64,000 nucleotides of DNA from Chrysemys picta bellii (lineage: Eukaryota; Chordata; Testudines; Emydidae). Where the stretch lies: positions 63,099,287-63,163,286 of the forward strand of contig NC_088792.1 of assembly GCF_011386835.1 (NCBI RefSeq), given 5' to 3'. The translations under genes and the position numbers were made by a program. The notes beneath the pieces are model-generated. The model saw only the letters and a program-made list of their open reading frames with translations. It did no database searches and was not told the origin of the DNA. Positions 56,705 to 64,000 of this stretch are shown here, piece by piece (the stretch's first letter is position 1; each line of letters begins with the position of its first letter).

Positions 56705-57897
56705 AGTGTTCATATTGATTTCTTTTAGTTTAGTGACAAAATGAAGAAGTAAGGCAAATATTTACAGTCAAGCATGTTTATGCTACCAAGGTAGTATAAT
56801 ACACTTGTGCTGAAAGCGACAGTAAACGAAAGGGACTGAAACAAAATAGTGTATTTATAAGAACACAAGGAATAATCAGAAATGTAACTATAGTGAGGCA
56901 GAATGGCCTCCCTCTGAGCCTGAGATGGAGGGACCACTGCACTCTCCCTGGTGGGTGGAGCCAAGCCAGCCCTGCCTCCTACGCTGGAAGCAGAAGGGAG
57001 GGACAGGAAGTATAAGAGGTGGGCCCATTAGGTTAGTTAGTCCAGAGCCAGCAAAGGAGGCAAGTGTCTCTAGCCCACTGCAGGACTCTGGACAAGACCC
57101 TCTCGCCATGCAGCATGCTGTCCATGGAGGAGAAAGTGGGAAGAGTTGCTGGGACTGCTGTCTGCCACTTACCCCCGAAGAGACTGAGGGCCTGCAGACT
57201 ACGGAGCCACAACCATGGACTGTGGGAGGAGGTAGCCCAGGGGAACCAGACATTAGTCAGGTTGTGCTGTCGCAATACAAGTCAGCATATTTCAGCAGGA
57301 CCCCCGCCACTGTTAGGTCCCTGGCCCTGCGCCCTGGTGGAGTAGGGTGGGACCGGGTCCCCCTGCCACCAATCCCAACCCTGGGGTGGCGGCCTACTTA
57401 CCCTAGGCCAGATGGCCTGTGCCTTGTTTGTGGCTTGCCCCAGCCAGAAGGCTGCAAGCCCCTAAACTGATTGTTGTCTGCCTTAACCAGGAGGCTAGGC
57501 TAAAGACTTGCCAATTGCTTACGCTGTGCCCTGCTTAGCGGGCTAGAGCTCAGACTGTAGCTGCTGTCTGCCTGAGCCAGAAGGCTTGGGCTAAAGACTG
57601 CTTGTTGCTCTGCTCTGCCCTGCCCATCTTTCATTCCACCTATGTTTGCAGTGTCAGCTCCTAGTGTGAACAATAACTGAGCTGAAATCTGGCAGCTGAA
57701 CAAAGGTCTGGTGATAAGTAACACAAGGACTCTCTCTTGGGTGATGATCCAAATCAGTCAATTAACTACTTCCTGAAATGGATACCCAATTAGAAGGAAA
57801 TATACATGCTTACATATGTGCTTTAAAGATTGTGACAAAAGTTACAACTTGTGTCCTTGTTTGGAAACAAGACTGTCGTAAAGCAGCTCTGAAAGTG
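56705..57897. repeat. Intron with an unclassified GC-rich repeat-like block
   Basis: The block 56895-57700 is GC-rich and internally repetitive (AGCCAGAAGGCT occurs twice, and GGCTAAAGACT twice). It has a TATAAGAGG near 57011. It could be part of an LTR element, but no termini or second copy were found. The 181-codon frame at 56925-57470 is not supported by similarity or splice signals. Confidence 0.3.
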
Positions 57898-58128
57898 AAC
57901 AAGTTAACATCATGGCTTGAATAGGGACTGGGAGTGGCTGGCTCACTACAAAAGCAATTTTCCCTCTCTTGGTATTGACACCTCCTCATCAGCTATTGGG
58001 AGTGGACCACATCCACCCCTGACTGAATTAGCTTTGTCAACACTGTAGCCCCCTGTGGCAGGTATTAGTTTAGATAGCTTACTGTCCTTTATCAAGCATT
58101 CGTAAAACTACAATACCCACCTGGGGAA

Positions 58129-59331
58129 GTGAGGAAACAGATTGACAGAGCAAGACGGGTACCCAGAAATCACCTACTACAGGACAGGCCCAACAAGGAC
58201 AATAACAGAACACCACTGGCCATCACATACAGCCCCCAGCTAAAACCTCTCCAGCGCATTATCCACGATCTACAACAACCTATCCTGGAAAATGATCCTT
58301 CACTCTCAGACCTTGGGAGGCAGGCCAGCAAATACTCACGAGCAACTACACACCACACCACAGAAACACCAACCCAGGAACCAATCCCTGTAGCAAACCT
58401 CGTTGCCTACTCTGTCCTCATATCTACTCTGGCGACACCATCAGAGGACCCAACCACATCAGTCACACCATCAAGGGCTCATTCACCTGCACATCCACTA
58501 ATGCCATCATGTGCCAGCAATGCCCCTCTGCCACGTACATTGGCCAAACCGGACAGTCCCTCCGCAAAAGAATAAATGGACACAAATCGGACATCAGGAA
58601 TGGTAACATACATAAGCCAGTAAGTGAACACTTCAATCTCCCTGGTCATTCTATTACAGATTTAAAAGTCACTATCATTGAACAAAAAAACTTCAGAAAC
58701 AGACTGCAAAGAGAAACAGCAGAACTAAAATTCATTTGCAAATTTAACACCATTAATCTGGGCTTGAATAGGGACTGGGAGTGGCTAGCTCATTACAGAC
58801 AGGGCCGGCTTTAGGCCGATTCAGCCGATTCAGCTGAATTGGGCCCCGCGCCAAGAGGGCCCCGCGCTGCAGCTCTCCACCCCGCCCCCAGCTCACTTCC
58901 CCCTCCTCCCCTGCACGCTCCGCCCCCTCCCCTGCTTCCCGCGAATCAGAGATTCGCGGGAAGTCTGAGATGAAGCAGGGGCGGGCCAGCAGCACAAGGT
59001 AAGCTGGGGTGGTGGGGGCGGGAGAAGGGCTCTGGCCCGGCTTGGCTCCAGCCCAGCCCCGCGGCGCGGGTTTCCCCCCCCCCCCCCAGCGGCGCGGCTC
59101 GGGTCCCCCCCCCCCCCCCCCCAGCGGCGCGGGTTTCCCCCCCTCCCACGGCACGGGTTTCCCCACACACACGGCGCGGCTCAATTCCTGGGGGCGGGGC
59201 TTGCTGCAAGCCCCGCCCCCAGGAATCGGGCCCCGCTCTTGCTAAAGCCGGCCCTGATTACAGAAGCAGCTTTTCCTCTCCTGGATTTGACACCTCCTCA
59301 TCCATTATTGGGAGTGGACTACATCCACCCT
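58129..59331 (+). pseudogene. PLE C-terminal ORF with GIY-YIG domain, interrupted
   Basis: The frame at 58129-58360 encodes the conserved linker (LAITYSPQLKPLQRI then ILENDPSLSDLG). A frameshift follows. Then 58390-58798 in the next frame contains a CSKPRCLLC cysteine cluster and the GIY-YIG core ATYIGQTGQSLRKRINGHK, through to RDWEWLAHYR. The coding sequence resumes after the hAT insertion with SSFSSPGFDTSS and stops near 59331. The reverse transcriptase domain is missing. It is disabled by the frameshift and by the insertion. Confidence 0.75.
58792..59264. mobile_element. hAT miniature element inside the PLE ORF
   Basis: The 457-bp element (58800-59256) has inverted ends CAGGGCCGGCTTTAG and CTAAAGCCGGCCCTG and the exact 8-bp duplication ATTACAGA (58792-58799 and 59257-59264). 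The interior is very GC-rich, with poly-C runs (59075-59145) and GGGGCGGGGCTTG palindromes. Removing it and one duplication restores continuity of the PLE reading direction. Confidence 0.92.
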
Positions 59332-59490
59332 GATTGAATTGGTCCTGTCAACACTGGTTCTCCACTTGCAAAGTAACTCCCTGCTCTCCATGTGTCAGTA
59401 TATAATGCCTGCATCTGTAACTTTCACTCTATGCATCTGAAGAAGTGAGGTTTTTACCCACGAAAGCTTATGCCCAAATAAATCTCATAG

Positions 59491-60335
59491 TCCAGTACTA
59501 TTTTTACCTTCTCATTTCCTATATTATTAGTTGCTGTTGCTAAGGATAGTTAATAAAACTGTAAATTTTAACTCTAAAGTCCTTTTTCTTTAGTTAAGCA
59601 ATCAAAATTCAGAGAATCCTAACAAAGGTGGTATGGGTTATCAGTTAAGCACTTTGTTTAACTAAAGTTTGTTTCATATCCTTTCTTTCTTTACAGTTGC
59701 CAATTCTCACAATTTCATCATGAGTCCTTCTTAAATCCCCGGAGCTCATCACGTACGATTAGATGAGAATCTCAGATTTCATTTAAAAAACAAACACATT
59801 GACATTTCTAGTGCTTATGATTACAGAGAAAAACTTTAAAATATTACCTGAATGCCCTTTAAAGGCAAGCAAAAAAAGGCAATTAATTTATTTTTAAATA
59901 CCATGTTTTGGGGAGGCCTGACTCCTGATTTTTTAATGTCTGAGTTAGCAATACTAATGCTCATTTGATTTTTTCCCCCCACAAGACCTCAGCCTCATTC
60001 AATGCACAGGATGGACAGTGTTAATGGAATTAGTCTTAATTGTGTAGTGAGCAAGGCTGTTATCTATAGGACCGCTGCCTCATTTAATCTAGAAGCTGGA
60101 AGGTGTGCAGAGAAGGAGGTGAATGCCTGAAGACAAAGATGACCTTTTAAATAAGGCAATAAAAGGCCACCCAGCAGAACTGAGTTCCCTGGCTCTGCCA
60201 CAGAATTTTGGCAGGTGGCCAGTAATTGTGCATTCCTCATTGTCTGAGTGTCCAGTGTGAGAAAACTCAGGTCCAATTTCTGGAAGTGTGGAGAATTCAC
60301 AACTGCTACAGAAGTCAATGGGATTCTCAGCACCT
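59491..60335. other. Intronic DNA with one ancient repeat fragment
   Basis: The stretch 59890-59950 (GGGGAGGCCTGACTCCTGATTTTTTAATG) matches the fragment at 8550-8600. Nothing else was recognised. Confidence 0.4.
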
Positions 60336-60339
60336 CTGA

Positions 60340-60590
60340 CAGTAAGGTCAGAAGGAATGAACACAAGGTTGTGCATCAGAAAGTCCAGAGTTCTAATTTG
60401 GAATGTGTGACATCTGGCAAGCCACTTTGTCTTTGTCTCAGTCTCCCTCTTTGTAAAATTGGGATAACAATATTCTTATCTTCGCAGCTACCCTACCAGA
60501 TAGATCTGTTAATGTTTGTGAAGCACTCAGACTCTGGTGATGACCACCACAGCAAACATCAGAGGAAATGCATAATTCTGTATTTAAAGC
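60340..60590 (+). repeat. MIR-type SINE, diverged
   Basis: The blocks ATCTGGCAAGCCACTTTGTC, CTCAGTCTCCCTCTTTGTAA, AATTGGGATAACAATATTC and GTTTGTGAAGCACTCAGA follow MIR order on the plus strand. Confidence 0.65.
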
Positions 60591-61134
60591 TAAGTTTAGA
60601 TGATGTGCCATAAGTAAGGTTTTGGTTGTTGGGCCATGCATTGAATCATGAGGATAAAAAGTATTTAAAAGCTGTCTTGTTCTTCAAGTGCTGCCTGTCC
60701 TGTTAGATTGGGGGTCCTGTGGGAAAAACGGTATAAGATTGTGCAATTAAAGACCTAATTCTGGTGTTTCCTAATTTTCAAGTACTTGAATTTTCAACCT
60801 AAATATCTTTTTTATAGTAGGTTTTATATCTATATCTATAGATAGATATAGATCAGCATAAGTTTCATTTTTGCAAGTCTACTTTGAGAAAGTCTCTTGT
60901 TTTTTAATATACACAATAGTTAAATACAAGTAATATGGTTGTCAGTACTGGATCAGGAGAGAAAGAGGGTCAACCCAGACATGTCCCCTACCTTTTGCCA
61001 AAAAGAAAACAAATCCCTTTTAAAGTCCTGAACCACCACCTCTTCCGCAAGCTTTTGAGAAATACTGTATACTACCACGATATGGTTATATTCAGTCAAG
61101 ATTTAGCCCAAAATGGAGAATAAATAGAGGGGAT

Positions 61135-61705
61135 TTCAGGGAGGTATTTTAAGATTACAAAGGGTACAGGAAACATGGAAAGTCCCTTGTTTTCATGCTG
61201 GTGTTACAAGCACAGGAAAAACTTGATTAAATTACCTGACAGTAATTTTAAACAAACAGAAGGAAATACTTCTTTATGCAGCATGTAGTCAGCTTCTGGA
61301 ATTCACTGCCAGAGGAGATCAGAGAGTCTTACTGAAGCTGGATTTTTTAGTTTGATGACTAATAAAAATGAGCCAGATTCTCAACTAGTATAAATCAGCA
61401 TCACTCCACTGAAGACAGTGGAGCAATGCCAGTTTACACCAACTGAGGGTCTGAGCCATTATTTTTACATGTATAACTGCAGATAAGGGTAAGAATATCT
61501 TGTTTCAGCACTCAGATTGCTGTAGGAGTTGGGAAGAAATTCTCCTGCCACAGGTATACAGTACTGCTCAACAACCAAGGTGAATTATGAGGGGATTTGC
61601 GTCTTCCTTTGAATCAGCAAGTATTATACTATCATAGGTAGCAGGGTACCAGACTTGATAAAAATGATGGTTTGATCCACTATGGTAATTCTCACGTATC
61701 TGCTG
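61135..61705 (+). mobile_element. Very old CR1 3' fragment
   Basis: Recognisable pieces are AGAAGGAAATACTTCTTTATGCA, TTCTGGAATTCACTGCCAGAGG and the ending CAGACTTGATAAAAATGATGG... TCCACTATGGTAATTCTCA (each shortened here), in CR1 order. A small palindromic repeat (61370-61460, GAGCCAGATTCTCAACTAG / CAACTGAGGGTCTGAGCC) lies within it. Confidence 0.6.
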
Positions 61706-61973
61706 GAAAAGTTGGAGATCTATTAACAGATTCTGCTCCATATTTTGATGTAACTGAGCTGCACAATTTGGAGCTGAACCAAAATTTGTGTGTATTTAGA
61801 CATGGGGTTTTAGTTTGGCGTCATCTCTAGGCAGGAGCCATGTGTCTGTTCACATTAGCTATGTCTACTCTAGCTCTTTTTTCCCCCACTGAAAGCTATT
61901 CCGCCATGGCTAACACCAGAGCAGCTCCACTGGTGGTAATCCGAGTTGGGAAAATAACTCTTCTGGTTTATTA

Positions 61974-62090
61974 GCGAGACAAGGTGGGTGAGGTACTCTC
62001 TTTTATTGGACCAACTTCTCTTTGTGAGAGAGACAAGCTTTTGAGCCACATAGAGCTCTTCAGATTTGGGGGTGGGAGGGAAATCTGTTC
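61974..62090 (-). repeat. Older Penelope-like tail fragment
   Basis: GACAAGGTGGGTGAGGTACTC, TTTTATTGGACCAACTTCTC and ACAAGCTTTTGAGCCACATAGAGCTCTTCAGA match, at low identity, the tail layout of the younger PLE copies (AAGCTT then a CTTCTTCAGAT-like end on the minus strand). No target duplication was seen. Confidence 0.5.
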
Positions 62091-62254
62091 AGGTCAAACC
62101 AAAACAGAAAACTCAAAAATTTCAACATATCAAGCCACAGGTTTTGGGTCAAATAAATAGGTTTTGCTTGACCCCAAATGGACTTTTTTCAGGCATTTCT
62201 AGAGGGCTAGATTCAAAGTGACTATCTACTGTCATTAGGCCAGATAGAACGAGA

Positions 62255-62340
62255 ATGACTCCATAACCTGGTTGTTAGGGCACTCATCTGGTATGTGGGG
62301 GATCCAAGGTCAGTCCCTGCTCCAATGACCATTTATTTAT
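62255..62340 (+). repeat. tRNA-headed ancient SINE fragment
   Basis: CCTGGTTGTTAGGGCACTC resembles an A box and GATCCAAGGTCAGTCCC a decayed B box, with tRNA-like spacing. It cannot be a functional tRNA gene because no cloverleaf stem closes. It is probably a SINE head. Confidence 0.45.
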
Positions 62341-64000
62341 GAAAAGCGGAACAGCTTCAGCAGGAGACACTAAAGCCTTGTTTACACTGGCAGCAGCATG
62401 TAGGATAGAGGAACTACATGTGCAATTAAATGCCACAGTGAACAGCATGCTGTGTCCACACTGGTGTGTAGCTACATGCAAGAGTGAAAGTCTCTGGCAG
62501 GGGGGAGCTACTAGAGTCTTTCCCCACTGCCTCTCCCCGCCAGACCCTTTCCCCACCACAAGGAGATGCTGGAGCCTTTCCCAGCAACAGGGAAGCTCTG
62601 GCAGTCCTCTGGCAGACTGGCTGTCATGACCAGGTTGTGAGCAGTCAGACCTAGCGGTCAGAGTGGGAGTCGGGCAAATCTGGTAACAGAGTGAGTCCAT
62701 GACAGGCCAGAGGGCAAACCAGGAGTCAGGCAAGCAGGGTCCGGTTACCAGGAGGTCAGAGTCCAACATAAGCCGAAGCAACTATCCAAACAGAAATTGC
62801 TAGTGTTATTGCAAGGGAATAAATTCAAGATTCACTTTCAGCAAACATTTGAGCATTCATTCTTAAAAATTCACTTTCACAGATATTCATGCTCTAGTGT
62901 TCAGACATTCATGGATAACAAACAAAAGAGAGTCACAAATATGGCTGAACCAAAATTCACTTCCAAATTCAAATATGTATTAGAGCTATTTCCCCCCCCC
63001 CAGTCACACTCAACCATAATATTGTCAACTTTAAAAAAAAAAAAAAAAAAAAACACACACTACACACACCACAATCCAGGAGGATTATTTACTTACTTTC
63101 CCTCGGTCCCTTCTAGAAAATAGGTATTCCCTCTGTCCTCCCTTCCCACACACACAAAAATCAAATCAAAACGAGAATACCTATTCTCCTGTGAAGAATA
63201 ATTACTTTGATTTTTTATATTCCAGTCTGATTTGCCTCTCTCATAGCAAATCATAAAACTGTTAATGCCATTATAATGCTAAAAACTAATAAAATTATCA
63301 GCCAGTTGTGGTTTTAATTAATATAGTTTGCTAGAGTTGTGAATAATTGGCCAAAAAGAAAAATCCATAGCAAGTAGCCAAAATAATTAGAGAATTTCCA
63401 TTTCACCGCAGGGCTGTAGGTGGAATTTTAAAATGAAGTTGTATCTTCATGACACACTCTCTTTAACAGGGAACATTAAAAGGTAGTAATTTCTGAATGA
63501 TAAAATGTTCATTTATTCCGAATGCCACGCGGAGTGGGGGGAGGGAAGAGGAAATAATTGCTATACATTATTAGATATCACTATAGCCATGTTTAAACCT
63601 GAATATTTGCTACGGTGTCTGTCAAAACAAGAAGCTTATATATAGATATGTGCAGTTTGTAACAAAAGAAATGTTACTGTTGCATAATTGTACCTAGGAT
63701 ACAAAGAGCATTGTCCTGAATTCCAATCTGTCCTCGTGTGGCAACAGATTTTGCTCTTCGTTGCTAAGGTACAGCAAGTACAGTTGGTGCAGAAGCGATT
63801 TGGCTTTCAGAAGATCTAATTTATGCAATATTGTAGAATATGCTTTGTCCTTTTGCCAAAAGACATTCATAATAAACAAAGTGCGGGGGGGACGGACACC
63901 ACCTCCAAAATCAATACATAATAAGGAAGTATCAATGGAACAGTTCTCCACGTGAATATTTATTGAAAATCAAATATAAAATTTAATTAAATATTACTTC
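62341..64000. other. Intronic DNA, simple repeats only
   Basis: A poly-A and CA tract lies at 63032-63066 and short C runs near 62992-63001. An 85-codon frame at 63694-63951 (minus) has no recognised similarity and lacks a convincing splice context. Confidence 0.4.

Larger units (their letters stand above)
57898..59490 (+). mobile_element. Penelope-like element, partial tandem, split by hAT
   Basis: A 3'-part segment (57898-58045, GGCTTGAATAGGGACTGGGA...) precedes a longer copy (58046-59490) that contains the same segment again at its own 3' end. This direct partial repeat is the 'pseudo-LTR' arrangement known in PLEs. The longer copy carries the linker and GIY-YIG region and a 3' tail (GCATCTGAAGAAGTGAGG, CACGAAAGCTTATGC). 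A hAT element is inserted at 58800-59256. It is about as long as the plus arm at 17037, but a different subfamily and more diverged. Confidence 0.78.

Noticed and set aside
56925..57470. 181-codon open frame
   Set aside because: Located in a repetitive GC-rich block, overlaps open frames on the other strand, and has no recognised domain.
62255..62340. Possible tRNA gene
   Set aside because: A and B boxes are degenerate and no cloverleaf pairing is evident; fits a SINE head.
63694..63951. 85-codon minus-strand frame considered as an upstream RAPGEF5 exon
   Set aside because: No recognisable similarity, ends in a stop, and no convincing acceptor/donor pair in phase with the DEP exon.

Overview
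The window is vertebrate intronic DNA, most likely from a turtle. The evidence is the repeat population: CR1 LINEs, a tRNA-headed SINE with a CR1-like tail, Penelope-like retroelements (PLEs) whose 3' tails recur many times, several hAT element families with exact 8-bp target duplications, MIR-type SINEs and a gammaretrovirus-like provirus. The species cannot be fixed from sequence alone.

Host gene: five small exons on the minus strand, in order 52447-52341, 45114-44993, 43402-43234, 37141-37075 and 21520-21472, have canonical splice sites and join in phase. Together they encode an Epac-family DEP domain and the linker that follows it. I assign them to RAPGEF5 (Rap guanine nucleotide exchange factor 5), by homology to Epac and because the segment after the DEP domain does not match RAPGEF3 or RAPGEF4 as I know them. 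The introns are large and filled with transposable elements. The catalytic RasGEF exons should lie below position 1 and any amino-terminal exons above 64000.

Layout: 1-880 unassigned intron; 885-7855 provirus with LTRs, primer site, gag and env remnants, no recognisable pol, an LTR-like cassette inside env and a small PLE foldback; 7860-10914 mostly unique intron; 10923-11480, 15710-16118 and 18304-20700 hAT elements, the last one nested; 16245-17809 a PLE inverted dimer with two 725-bp arms; 22769-25155 a CR1 with an open 765-codon ORF; 25721-26020 a hAT element; 29975-30099 a PLE tail; 31616-32012 a solo LTR; 32600-33420 remains of an unclassified mobile-element ORF; 36373-36555 a SINE; 38765-39040 a CpG-rich palindrome; 39330-40960 an ancient LINE reverse transcriptase; 41437-42822 nested DNA transposons; 45823-46031 a PLE foldback; 46127-52296 hAT transposons with further insertions inside, ending 44 bp from a RAPGEF5 exon; 53105-54160 an old CR1; 56483-56704 a PLE foldback; 57898-59490 a tandem-type PLE split by a hAT element; 61135-61705 an old CR1; the rest is intron with small ancient repeats.

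The most distinctive signal is repeated: four separate PLE insertions are inverted head-to-head dimers, each bounded by a 12-14-bp target-site duplication. In each, one arm carries the full 3' tail and the other stops roughly 35-45 nt short. This suggests one shared integration mechanism, not chance rearrangement.
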